Translations under genes and position numbers: made by a program
Notes under the pieces: model-generated
The model's input: only the letters and a program-made list of their open reading frames with translations
Told to the model about the DNA's origin: nothing
Databases searched by the model: none
Part shown: positions 1 through 10,587 of the stretch, piece by piece
Layout of the letters: each line of letters starts with the position of its first letter
How positions within the stretch are numbered: the first letter of the stretch is position 1
Origin: Punica granatum
Taxonomy: Eukaryota > Streptophyta > Magnoliopsida > Myrtales > Lythraceae
Assembly: GCF_007655135.1 (NCBI RefSeq)
Contig: NC_045129.1
Coordinates: forward strand, 31,311,122-31,375,121
Direction of reading: 5' to 3'
Length of the DNA: 64,000 nucleotides

Positions 1-887
1 CATTACAAAATTTTCTTTTTTCATGCTGTATGGTGAAATTAAATCGATTTGTGTTGCAGCGTGAAAAATGCAACAAAGCTGCAACATGTACGGTGTAATT
101 TTTCCCAACTTGTAAAGAATCAAGAACCAGATGTTTCGTGTACAGTGCATTTTCTTTGCTATTGCAAAGCAGTTAATTATGGAAGTCCCAATACATAAAA
201 AGGTCTTAGATAACTTGTATGCTCTTGTAATTTTAGTTTCAGTACAATATACATGGATCATGGTACAGATAACTCTTTTCTAAAGGAGATGTATTCAAGG
301 TGATGATAATTAACTGCTTAATTAATGACACAATGAGAATGTACGTTATTCAAATAACCGCTATTTGTATATGTGGGAGTGCACAAATATTATCATTGTC
401 TGAGCTCATTAATGAAATATCAATATGTCACATGAGAGAACCAATTCTAATTGCGAAAGTGAATAATTCTGAAGCTCAATGGGAAATATACCGTGAAGTT
501 TTGGTAAAACTAGAGTGCGTGCTCGCATTACGCGAGGCAATAAATGTACCTTTCAAATTTTTGGCTGCTTTGTATTTTTAAGATTATCATACAAATATTA
601 GTAATGAAATAAATTGTAAAATCAGCCAAAGCCAAGTTATTTTTTTTCCTTTCCTAATAGATTATAATGGAAAAAGAAAAGAAAATAATGAGAAAAAAGA
701 ATGAATTTTTTTCAGTTACAATGGAGGTCTATGAGTTTAATATAATATAATATAAATCCTAATAATTAATGAATTGGTACAGATAGTCCCACTGAGTATT
801 GAACATGGAACCTCTTGGTTACCTAGCGATGACGTGCACCATTACATTACATCATCTATGATAAAATAATGCAAAATTTAATAGGAT
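1..887. other. Intergenic, no gene recognised
   Basis: This is AT-rich sequence without a recognisable coding region. A 93-codon open frame at 300-581 opens at a GTG and has no recognisable domain, so I do not call it. The stretch ends at a short GA microsatellite. Confidence 0.5.
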
Positions 888-909
888 GAGAGAGAGAGAG
901 AGAGAGAGG
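888..909. repeat. (AG)n microsatellite
   Basis: About eleven uninterrupted AG dinucleotides, followed by more purine-rich sequence. Confidence 0.9.
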
Positions 910-1071
910 AAAGAGGGAGTGGGAGAGAAATATAGAAGAAAATTGGGTAGTTATGTAAATTATAATTACCATTGTAACCTTAATTAAGTTGCTATCATTA
1001 ATTTAAATTATTTTCACTATGGATTTTTTGAAAAGTAAAAGTCAGATGAAAACCACCTATCGAAAACAGTA

Positions 1072-1386
1072 GGGGAAATTTCGACAATACTTCCTATAAT
1101 TTGTGAAATAGCCGATATCCCCTCCTTTAAAAATTAACCATACATCACCCCTCCTTTTGCTGATTTCTATTTTTTTATTTCCTTGAATCGATTCAAATTT
1201 GGTTTGGTTATAGAAATCATGTAACAAGTCGGTTTGTACAGTTCCATGACATAGAATTCACGTGACAAAGTGAATGTTCTCTTGGTGCCACGTCAGCGAA
1301 AAGAGAGACGGTCTGTGTGTAATTTTTGAAAGGAGTGGTGTATCTGGTCATTTCACAAATTATAGGTAGTGTTGTCGAAATTTACC
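1072..1386. mobile_element. MITE with ~90-bp terminal inverted repeats, copy 1
   Basis: The left end (GGGGAAATTTCGACAATAC) is matched in inverted orientation by the right end (GTGTTGTCGAAATTTACC). The inverted arms run about 90 bp inward and include the shared stretch around ATAATTTGTGAAAT. A second copy in opposite orientation lies at 17167-17480. The element has no coding capacity. Superfamily is not assigned because I could not fix a target-site duplication. Confidence 0.75.
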
Positions 1387-2280
1387 AAAAAAAGTTGGAC
1401 GAAAGCCATCTTTCGTTTCTTCTTGCTCTTTAATTTCTTTTAGCTTTTTTTTCTGTGGATAAAAATTATTGGACACGTTGCTTTTGCAATTTCCAGATAT
1501 TGAGTATTAAATGTTATTTTCTCTCCTACCAAGTGAGTTTCCTAGTGCTCGAACTTGCAATCTCCTTCATCCCACATGGAAAAAATGAATGAATATTCAT
1601 GAGTTTATGTGAGAATTGAGTACCATCACTTATTAGCTCGAGTTTTTAAGTAGAAATGGGCTCAATCCAGTATAAACCAAATGGAATTTCAATACTCGTA
1701 GCCGAATCTCAATTATTTGTCGAGGAAAGTTGAGGTCACGGATGAATTCTTCAAGTTGAATCTAATGCATATAGTTTCTCCTTATGAAAGATTGGATTGC
1801 TGTACTCACACGGTTCATCCTCTTCAATGACATTCCATGATTCATCTCCCAATCTACAAAAAGCTAATCTCCTCAGTCTTATATCAGAGAGCAAGACTGC
1901 CCAGCAAACCCAATAAAGACCTGAAGCGGGACTTTGTGACAGGACGACTATGTTAACAAAGCCGTCTCTAATGTCTACCTTTAGTAAACTCCATTGGGAC
2001 CTGTAGAAGATTGATAGAGATAATCTTGGCAGTCTTCTCGGAAGTTTACAACCTCAGGCAACCCAGCCGTAAGCTTTGGAAGGAGGATTTTCTCATTGTT
2101 GAGCGGATTATACAGTGAAATTAAGTTGACTTGAACTGGTATAATTTATTCTCTAAAATGCTAAGAAAATTACGAGTATCGGCGTCCAGATGGTAAGGAG
2201 CGCCCATGGCATTTGATGAGGAACCCTTTGATTTGTTGCAGAGAATATTAGATATTTTAGTAAGGGAAAAATATATGTTA
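1387..2280. other. Intergenic, no gene recognised
   Basis: No ORF, RNA gene or clear mobile element was recognised. A short piece around 1600-1690 resembles sequence at 51455-51520 within a degenerate LTR-type repeat. Confidence 0.4.
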
Positions 2281-2460
2281 TAGCATAATTTTTTACTTTT
2301 GTGTCAAATTTATCATAGTTTTTTAAAATTACACTATATAGCGCCTGACTTAGGGTGTAGTGTCAATCATAACACAACTTTTTTACTTTTGTGTCAATTT
2401 TATCATAATTTTTTAAAATTACACTATAAGCACATTGTTTAGGGTGTAGTGTCAATTATA
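2281..2460. repeat. Two-unit tandem repeat, ~90 bp each
   Basis: Units 2281-2367 and 2368-2460 share the order ACTTTTGTGTCAA, TTTATCATA, TTTTTTAAAATTACACTATA, TTAGGGTGTAGTGTCAAT with a few substitutions. It is noncoding. Confidence 0.8.
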
Positions 2461-2813
2461 TCATGGTGTCAAATTTTTCGTAAAAATTAAACAGAAGGGT
2501 AATGTGGTGTACTCGTGGATGAATAGTAGGCTCGAACTCTCGCTACATGCCAAATAACTTATATTCCGACTCGTCCGGTACCCTTTTACCCATCCGACTC
2601 CCTCACTATCAATGCTCGAATCTCATTCCCGCCTCTTCACAAAAGTACAATGCCAAAGGATTAAGGTTGCCCCGTGGGGAAGAGAAACAAACTTACCCCA
2701 TCAGCCATGCACAAGGAGGCCAAGGTCTTGATTTGCACACTCCATCCATGAAGATTTCGCGATCTCAACCACGTGCAACTTCATAGTTTCTTGATGAAAT
2801 GATTATGACCTTA

Positions 2814-4267
2814 GATCATGTCCTATCCTCTTGGGGTGTTTCTTTTGTCACATGGCCCTAAGAGACGCATCACTAGATAAGAGATGCATCGCTCTGTAGA
2901 GGGACGGCTCTGCAAAGGACATCTCCCTCTGTAGAGCAACCCAATCATGGGCCGCCATGTGCCATTCACGTCTTCTGTTGTTGCTGCTGCATGCAACAAC
3001 TTTTATCTTTTTTTTTTTATTTATTTATAAGAGATGAGCCGGGTGGGGCCCACTGCTCTTGCTACGTAGAATGCAGCGGGCCACACAATTATTTTAAAAA
3101 AACTATGGGACCACGTAGGAGACTCATCAAAGACCGATCATTGGAGTTCTAAATCTCTCTTTTTATTCAGTCTCTTTTCGAATGATGTGACGCTTATCTT
3201 GCATATAGTGGGCTTACATTATAGACTCAATGAGAGACCAACATTGAACATGGTCTTAGACCATGAGCAATGGTGTCTCTCGTGGCATCTCTCTCGCCAC
3301 GTGGTCGTAGGAGAGATGAGCCCGAGAGAGACGTGCCACTGGCCGAGAAACGCGCTCGAGAGGGATGTCTCCCTATGCAAAGCGACCCAATTAGGGGCCA
3401 CCATGTGCCGCTCATGTCTGGTACTACATGCATAAACTTCTATCTTCTTCTTTTTTTAGTGTAAACCCTAGAATCCATAAACTTAATTTGATTCCGACTA
3501 ATCCAGTGGAGCTTAGTTGGCCCACTAAGTGGTAAAGCTCTCATAGTGTGAATTTTCTGCATTCACAAGGACTTAAATTCGAGATTTTACTTAAGTTGAA
3601 TAAGCGTCGAATCGCTTAAACCAACCCACGTTGATTTTTTTTAAAGAGATTTGCCGTGTGTGACCTGTTGCTTTAGCCACATAGCATGCACCTAACCACA
3701 TAATTACTTTTTCCTTTTTTTTTTTAAAAAAAAAGGTGTGGGATCACATTGGAGACTCGATCAAAGACTGATCATTAGAGTTACAAGCCTCTCTTTTTCT
3801 CCTATCTTTATTTGGATGATGTGGCACTTATATGGTAGATAATGCACCCACATTAGAGACCCATTGAGAGACTACCATTGAACATGGTCTTTTAGGCGAC
3901 TCTATCGCCACGTGGCCTTGGTAGAGACACATCGCACTGTAGAGGGACGTTTCCCTCTATAGAGTGACCCAATCATGGGTTGCCAAGTGGCACCCATGTC
4001 CGTTGTTGTTGCATGCAACAACTTTTATCTTTTTTTTCTTTTAAAGAGATGGGTGTGGGGTCTGATGGTCTAGCCACGTGGCATGCAGTGGGCCCCACAC
4101 CCATCTCTTTTTTGTTTTTAAATAAAAATGTAGGACTATGTTGGAGATTCGATTAGAGACCAACCATTGGAGTTCTGAGTCTCTTTTTCTCCGATCTCTC
4201 TTTAGATGATGTAGTGCCTATGTGACAAATAGTGGGCCTACATTAGAGACCGCCATTGAACATGGTC
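2814..4267. mobile_element. Three-unit head-to-tail MITE array with TTA junctions
   Basis: Units are about 2814-3255, 3259-3889 (with a SINE inside) and 3895-4267. Each starts near GACCATG or a variant and ends CCATTGAACATGGTC, so the ends form inverted repeats (GACCATGTTCAATGGT). The first junction reads GGTC-TTA-GACC, and TTA also precedes unit 1. That fits Tourist-like (PIF/Harbinger) elements sharing a TTA target duplication. Units share internal stretches such as the CTCTGTAGAGGGAC and TGCATGCAACAACTTTTATCT segments. The array is absent from the matching site in block B (about 50000). Confidence 0.75.
3457..3634 (-). mobile_element. tRNA-derived SINE, inverted, inside a MITE unit
   Basis: On the - strand it reads from a tRNA-like head, through a B-box-like TCTCGAATTTAAGTCC and a middle segment with TTAGTGGGCCAAC, to the family 3' end with CACTGGATTAGTCGGA. 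The same order is seen in the copies at 14811 and 52926. It interrupts unit 2 of the MITE array and so is younger than that unit. Confidence 0.7.
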
Positions 4268-4616
4268 CAAACTTGCCAGAGATAACGGGAGCCTTAGTAT
4301 AGTATAAGACACAAAAGGCCACCCCCGCCAAGCTGACCAAAACCCCCACATCAAGTCATATAGCCCGGGGTTGAAGGGCCGGTTCAACGGAGGTGACAAC
4401 TTATCTATGCATGTCAAATAGTATGTATCGAGAAATAATGGCTAGTGAGCATAGATGGAAGCCAATATAAATAAGTAAGAATAAAGAAGGAGCTGAGAAG
4501 TATAAATGAATGAAAGCGAATAATGAGATGTGACGCAAATGATAAACTTTGTTTTTTAATTATATCGGTGAATTTTATCCACACACAAGGACTCAAAACT
4601 AACTAGAAGTATATAT

Positions 4617-5830
4617 CACGGTCATGGCCAAGTTGATGTTCAAGTAAAAATTAGTCCTAACCAATAAGTTTAGAACACTTTGTGATGTTACTTAAAAAAA
4701 GAGATGAAAAGCAAAGCTGGTGAGTGATGTGAGGGGGAAGGTTCCTTCTCCAATGAGGATGTAGCGATCGCATCTTCCATGGGATATGCGGCGACCAACC
4801 CCTCTCAAGTCCCCAACTCATTTTGCTTCCATTTGAGTATTCCACGGACACAACGAGCTGCCACTTCCACATATTAATATACAAAAAGTGTTAGCTGGGT
4901 GGTAAGCAGTTCACCCCCGTAAGGAGGAGAACACAAGTTCGAATCCCGGAAAGCGCACTTGTTGGAAGGGAGAATAACCTTTAATGGTCGATCTCCCGAC
5001 TGGATTAGTCAGATCTCATTGGGCTTCTGAATACCAGGGTATACACTGAAAAAAATATATATTAACAATTATATGTAATCAACAAATTCCTAGCTTAGGA
5101 ATAATTAATTATTATCTTATTATATTTAAAAATATTTAGCACCTCTTCTTGATTTGATACATTATTGTGCCACATTAGTGTATCTCCAACCAGTTCAAGT
5201 TTTTATCACAATTATTAGAAGTCAATCAAACATTTGCAGTTTAACTTTAAACTCAGTTTTCCAATAAAAATGAAACTTGAACTCTGTTTCTTCCCTTATG
5301 AAGTAAATAAAACTAATCTCTTTAGGTATCAACCAATTTAAGAATTAAACCAATCTGAAATGGTCATCGATCATTGGTCACGAGGCAATAAACTTCGAGT
5401 TAAGAGGAAAATTGAGAATTCTTTGAATTATGTCATGAAGAAATTGATATGCTCACTGTACAGGACATTGGAAAACAATCGAGATTGGCCGTCGGGCTTA
5501 CCTTAGGTTTTTTACATGTTCCAGGACTGTTGAATCTCTTAATGTTTGGGCCACCATTCGACTTCGACCCACCGCACCAGATGGGGTTCATCATTGACAG
5601 TGCTTTCCTGAAAGACTAGAAGCACTCTCAAGACAACCACTTGAGCCCCGCCCTCAACATCCCCATGCCGTGTTTTCGTATCATGAAGATACAGCAGGTT
5701 TATTTATCGAGCAGCAGGGGTCTAAGTGGGCTTCTATCTTATCCATGTGGTTCTGAGGGACAATATGGGAGTGCAATGTTTGAAGGCTCTAATGACCATA
5801 AGCTGGTATGGGATGAGGACTAGTTGGATA
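4617..5830. repeat. 1.1-kb segment duplicated at 36290-37395 (copy 1)
   Basis: It aligns by eye with 36290-37395 over its whole length, for example GGGATATGCGGCGACCAACC, TTTTACATGTTCCAGGACT, and CAGATGGGGTTCATCATTG. The last 350 bases look like decayed coding sequence: one frame from about 5466 stays open to a TAG near 5617, but the frame is not kept between copies. The source gene is not recognised. It is absent at the matching position of block B (about 50350). A SINE at 4885-5053 is absent from the partner. Confidence 0.75.
4885..5053 (+). mobile_element. tRNA-derived SINE
   Basis: It has an A-box-like TTAGCTGGGTGGTAAGC near its 5' end, a B box AAGTTCGAATCCC near 4936, the family 3' segment GACTGGATTAGTCAGATC, and an A-rich tail after ATACACTG. 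The homologous site at about 36520 reads straight through ATATTAATATATATTAAC without the insert, an empty-site confirmation. Confidence 0.85.
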
Positions 5831-6704
5831 TACAAGCTTTTTTCGTCCTAGTTCTCTTTTCAAAATATTGTGATGACGACCTACTTGGATGGATGACCAC
5901 CAATTACCAAGTACTTGCTACATAAGAGATCAAGATGGTCCGGTTTTGTATCTGGGGCCAGGGTGTGATCGATGTGGTTCACTATGAAGCACTGGGGAAC
6001 AATGTTGAGGAATAAAATGGGATAAATCCCACATCGAAAAAGGAGGGGAATATCTAAGGGTTAATATATGGCTTAGGTACTACCACTTATCATATAAGTC
6101 TAATAGAAATTCAATAAACAAGTTGTCATGTAGCTAGAGCATCCACTTGGGCAATTGATGTTCCTTTGTTTGGATGAACAGGTTGTGATGCGGTCTGCCT
6201 TTGGCCTTTCCCTAGTCATTTTCTCGCAATCGTGAGTAGTTCAATTGTATAAACCCCTGCATTTTCCAAGTTTGAATTTTTGCCATCCTCAATTACTCTC
6301 CACTAATATATAATCCATGAATCTATTTCTCAAATCCATCAATCCGGCAATGTCAGGATCTTTCAAACCATCCGGAGAGAAGTGCTTGATAAGCCCTCTA
6401 GTTTTGTGATTTTCCTTATCTGCTCAAAAGAAAGAGAAATTTAACTACAAGTTTCCTACCATAATTTTAATTTAACTATGAGATATGCCAGAATTGGAAT
6501 CATTTGGAATTGCATCAGGACTTCATTTTTTCACATCCCATAAGTTTAGGTGAATTGAGAAGGATTCTACCTGGAGTGTTCAAGTAGAAATTCAGAAGCC
6601 ACAAGGTCCAACAGTGTTCTTAGGTCCGGGTAAGGGTGTAGGGCTACTTTGGCAAAAGAAGCTTTCACTGTTCAAATAGTCAAGTTTAGATGAGCATAAA
6701 AGAG

Positions 6705-7174
6705 TGACACAACGAAACTAAAAGAACAATTGTAATCTGTTGATTCACACACGAATGCTAGAAAACAATCTTCTATAACTTGTTAATTCTACGAATACCA
6801 GGGAGTAGGTATCAAATTCGTTGATTCAATCAATGCCGAATTTGGGATAATAGAGAAAATACTCTCTTGAAATTGTATTCATCAAAACTAAACTACTTTA
6901 GCCTTGGGGCTTACATCGTTTAAATAGGAAGAAACGAAATTGCAACAAATGAAATAAACTATTTTAGGACAGAGGAAATAAACTATTTTAGGGAATTGCA
7001 ACGAAAGAAATAAACTTTTTCCTAAAATATGCAAAAACGCCCAAATAACAAAAAATTGCCTATTTGAGGCCCCAAAATTTCCCCGTTTGGCTTCAAATGT
7101 TGTTTACCTTGAGACAGGGTCATCCAAACCTGTTTTTCTCGAGATACCGATTTGCCACGTCTTCTATCGCATCA
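6705..7174 (-). repeat. 3' LTR of the small retrotransposon
   Basis: It begins TGACACAACGAAACTAAAAG and ends CTTCTATCGCATCA on the + strand and is closely similar to 7944-8423. It is about 10 bp shorter because of small indels, for example around the GTTGTTTACCTTGAGACAGG segment. Confidence 0.9.
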
Positions 7175-7304
7175 TTCTCCCATGGGTTGAGAGAATTCGC
7201 CCTAGGAGTCCAGAGATAAAATTATCCACACAAACATACACATCTTCAATACTTGACCGGAAATCGGTGTCCGCCCATGCTCCAGAACAGATGATTGAAA
7301 AAAA

Positions 7305-7907
7305 TCATGATTCAAAATACTCTGCCGCAGTGATTGGTTCGATAGAGACATCTGACATCATCGTCCTTATTTGTTGATTCGAGGCATGATACTTCTCAAT
7401 TTCCTGCTTCAGCCTCGCCTCCCTCCTATCTTTTCTTCGTGAGTCCATCCTCCTGTCGATGGCCTCCCAGACTGCATCAGCCTCCTTGTCGTCCCCATCA
7501 TACTCAGCAGAAGCAAAGAGACCCACATCATTCCCCTCAAATTCATCGAATTTTCGATTCTCGTTATAACCCTTGTCATCTCCCTCATCGAACTTGGGCT
7601 CTCCATCGCCTCCCGCTATAAAAAATGCGTCATCAGACAAATCCTCTTTGGAAAACAAAATTGCATCCCCTTCAGAATAGGAATCATGCTCGACATCCTC
7701 CAAGTCTGCAGTCGAATTAGGGACTCGGGCGCGCCTCGAGTCGACCTCTTGTCGGGCCTCCATCAGCGCCCCTATCCTCTCGGTTAGGCGATCCAAAACC
7801 ACGTCCAGCCTAAACACTAGCCGGGTATCAATAATCTGCTCGATCCTCCGATACAGTTCGTCCTCCTTCGTAACGCGATGTTGATTAGTCGTTCTTCGGA
7901 GCAGCAT
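7305..7907 (-). CDS. Retrotransposon ORF carrying a PRP6/STA1 N-terminal (PRP1_N) fragment
   Basis: A 200-codon frame runs from ATG 7907 to a stop ending at 7305, opening just after the primer-binding site. Residues 1-65 are charged and helix-prone (for example LYRRIEQIID, LDRLTERIGALMEAR) and may be gag-like; I do not recognise them firmly. Residues about 102-177 (nt 7377-7604) match the N-terminal domain of the U5/tri-snRNP protein PRP6, called STA1 in Arabidopsis: KFDEFEGNDVGLFASAEYD, ADAVWEAIDRRMDSRRKDRR, EARLKQEIEKYHASN. The usual continuation after this point (FADLKRKL) is missing, and 23 unrelated residues follow. The captured part is open and in frame. No PRP6 function is expected because all TPR repeats are absent. 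Expression is unknown. Confidence 0.85.
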   Translation of the reverse strand: MLLRRTTNQHRVTKEDELYRRIEQIIDTRLVFRLDVVLDRLTERIGALMEARQEVDSRRARVPNSTADLEDVEHDSYSEGDAILFSKEDLSDDAFFIAGGDGEPKFDEGDDKGYNENRKFDEFEGNDVGLFASAEYDGDDKEADAVWEAIDRRMDSRRKDRREARLKQEIEKYHASNQQIRTMMSDVSIEPITAAEYFES

Positions 7908-7930
7908 TGCTAATCCAAGAACGAACGCAA

Positions 7931-7941
7931 CTCTGATACCA
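7931..7941 (-). promoter_or_regulatory. Primer-binding site (initiator tRNA-Met type)
   Basis: It reads TGGTATCAGAG on the - strand, two bases inside the 5' LTR boundary, the usual plant copia/TRIM arrangement. It sets the element's orientation as minus. Confidence 0.85.
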
Positions 7942-7943
7942 AC

Positions 7944-8423
7944 TGACGCAGCGAAACTAAAAGAACAATTGTAATCTGTTGATTCGCGCACGAATGCCAG
8001 AAAACAATCTTCTATAACCTGTTGATTACGAATACCAGGGAATAAACATCAAATTCGTTGATTCAATCAATGCCGAATTTGGGATAATAGAGAAAATACT
8101 CTCTTGAAATTTTATTCATCAAAACTAAACTACTTTAGCCCCAAGGCTTACATCGCTTAAATAGGAAGAAACGAAATTGCAACAAAGGAAATAAACTATT
8201 TTAGGACAAAGGAAATAAACTACTTTAGGAAATTGCAACGAAAGAAATAAACTTTTTCCTAAAATATGCAAAAATACTCAAATAACATAAAATTGCCTGT
8301 TTGAGACCCAAAAATTTCCCGTTTGGTTTCAGATGCTGTTTCTCTCGAGACAGGGTCGTCAAAACCTTGATGATGTAGACAGGGGACTCGACATACCGAT
8401 TTGCCACGTCTTCTGCCGCATCA
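7944..8423 (-). repeat. 5' LTR of the small retrotransposon
   Basis: It starts TGACGCAGCGAAACTAAAAG and ends CTTCTGCCGCATCA on the + strand and is followed directly by the target duplication AAGAG. Confidence 0.9.
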
Positions 8424-9066
8424 AAGAGTGTTCTGCGTTTTATCAAGCCAAAAGTTTGGTTTTGGAACATGAATTAATGTGGATGGTGAACTGAGGATTG
8501 ATGCAAATACACAATCTCACAAGATGGTCGAATTTGATCCACAGCAGGATCTGGTGCACTGGGGATACGAGTCACATATACAGTTGGGTCGTTCTGTTCC
8601 TCTCAGGATGGTTTCCTTTTTCCTGTTAGCCTGACATTGAGCTTCTGTTATTCCCTTTTTCTATAGGAAAGTGTCAATTACAACTTCATATATTGATAAC
8701 TCGGTGGAATTTGAGTTATGCTGGCACATTTTACTTTTTAGACTAGTAATTGATGTTCGGGCGTATGGCGCCCATTACATCTTAGTCTATTAAGTCGGAT
8801 TTGTTTTTCAAGGTTGATACTAGAAGCTTGGTGATGCTCTAGAGATCGTGATAGAAGCTTGAACATCATCAAAGGAGCATAGGAGCACCTCAGCAAAACA
8901 TGTTGCAGTAACAGCGCAACAAAAGAGGAGCAACGCCGAGATTTGTCAGAGCAAAGCTGAGATTGCCGTGGCAAATCTGATACTGCCAGGGGAAAATGGG
9001 AATTGCTACAACACTGAAGCCCCATTAGAGATCCTGAGGTCGGTTTTTGCTGTTCGGTTTTCTTGG
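8424..9066. other. Block A sequence without recognised gene; one coding-like fragment
   Basis: A frame from about 8479 to the TGA at 8632-8634 reads like ordinary protein (VDGELRIDANTQSHKMVEFD, then HWGYESHIQLGRSVPLRMV), but no ATG opens it and I do not recognise the family. The rest, including a 95-codon frame at 8738-9025 on the - strand, shows no recognisable domain. The region has no counterpart in block B. Confidence 0.35.
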
Positions 9067-10582
9067 ATATGGGCTAGGGCGTCAGACATGAGAGAGCACA
9101 AGGGATGGACTGCACTTGACCTAGCAACATTTCAAGGGTGAAGACTTGGGCTTCGTGGTAAATTTTGCCACGCTTCGACTCTTTTTCTATATCTTTTACT
9201 TTAGACATCTAGAATAAATTTGCTCATGTTTTCTCTTGATGTTAAGTTCTTTTATAGGATTGCGATGGAATTCGACATATAGTTGATTTGATTGTTCTCT
9301 CTTGGTATAAAAAGTTTGTTATTTTATTATTTAGATTTATTTCTCATGCAGGGTTTAATGCTTTTCAATTGATTGGCCACTAATTGAATTACTCTAATAA
9401 TATAGATAAACTCGAGAGAGGGAATTTAGGTCTAGATCGAGGAGAGAATAGCCTAAATTTACGTTTCGAGTTGATTTTGTTAAGTTGATTGGTGAATATT
9501 GTACCGATATATCTATCCACCTTAGGTAGCCAATTATGCATGGTTTATGGTTAATGATTTTATTTTAATTCATTTCTTATAAGAATGTAGTGAATCGGTT
9601 AAAATAAGTTTTTTTTCTAAGTCTATAGGGAGGATATTAGAGGACAATCAAGAATCATAGGTATTGGCTCTCAAATGAATTGGGGATAGAGAGATCAGAT
9701 CGAATTAGCTAAGGGTTGTGAGAATTGTAATCCTAGATCGACACCTCTTATTTATCTTGCTTTCAGTTTATTCGTTGCTTTTATTTTCTTAACTTTGGTA
9801 ATTAATTTTCGTTTGCTTGACTTCAGCGATAAATAAAATAAAGCAAACGAAAATTAATTACTAAAACTAAGAAAATAAAACTATTGAATTAACCGAAGCG
9901 AGATAAATTAATGGTGATGATCTTGGATTATAATTTCCCCTAACACTTAGCTAATTTGATCTAATCTCTATAACCTTAATTCGTTTAAGACCCGGTATAT
10001 AGGATTCTTAATTATCTCTAAGGTTCTCCTAGTCACTTAGAAAAATACTTACTCTAATCGATCTACTATATTCCTATGAAAATCGAATTAAATTAAATTT
10101 ATTAAGCACAAACCCTAATTTGACTACCTAAGGTGAACGTATTCCTATCATACCCATGAATCAACCTGTCTCGCAAAGATCGAATTTAGGCTATATATAT
10201 TCTCTCCTCGATCTAAACCGAAATTCACTCTTGCGAGTTCATCTAAATTATTAGGATAATTCAATTAGAGACCAGATAATTGGAAAACGTGAAGCACAAT
10301 ATGAGAATAAATAAATCGGAATAAAAAATTCATTAAATTAAAAGAGAGCAATCAAATCAACTATATATAGCGTTTCATTGCAATCCTAGATAAGGAACTT
10401 AGCCATGAGATCAAGAGAAGACATGAGAAAGTTCATTTCGATAAATCTAAATCTAAAATAAAAATTAAAAGAATAGAGAAAGAGTTGGGAACCGCGGCTT
10501 ACTCCCTTGAATTGTTGCTCAGTCAAGTGCCATCGTCCACCCTCTTGTGCTCTCTGATGTGTTAGTTACGTCCCAGCATATA
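9067..10582. mobile_element. Foldback element with ~0.75-kb inverted arms, copy A
   Basis: The left arm (9067-9817) and right arm (9841-10582) are inverted copies of each other along their length. Examples are GAGAGCACAAGGGATGGAC with its inverse near 10535, GATCGAGGAGAGAATAGCC with its inverse near 10200, and TTCGTTGCTTTTATTTTCTT with its partner near 9880. The loop is only about 23 bp around 9829. A second copy is at 50864-52847. There is no ORF. Transcription through it would give a long hairpin RNA. The superfamily is unclear. Confidence 0.85.
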
Positions 10583-10587
10583 TTTAT

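Larger units (their letters stand above)
6705..8423 (-). mobile_element. Non-autonomous LTR retrotransposon (TRIM/LARD-like) with captured host exon
   Basis: LTRs lie at 6705-7174 and 7944-8423 (470 and 480 bp, TG...CA ends) and are flanked by the 5-bp direct repeat AAGAG at 6700-6704 and 8424-8428. On the - strand the 5' LTR is 7944-8423, followed by a primer-binding site TGGTATCAGAG (7931-7941) typical for initiator tRNA-Met. A purine-rich tract GGGAGAA (7175-7181) precedes the 3' LTR. The 769-bp interior has no protease, integrase or reverse transcriptase. It carries one ORF (7305-7907) with a fragment of spliceosomal PRP6/STA1. The element must have moved with enzymes supplied in trans. 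Confidence 0.9.

Noticed and set aside
300..581. 93-codon open frame near the window start
   Set aside because: Opens at GTG, no recognisable domain, no splice or promoter context.
4891..4960. Possible tRNA gene (A and B boxes)
   Set aside because: Boxes belong to a SINE with an A-rich tail and an empty site elsewhere; no complete cloverleaf is evident.
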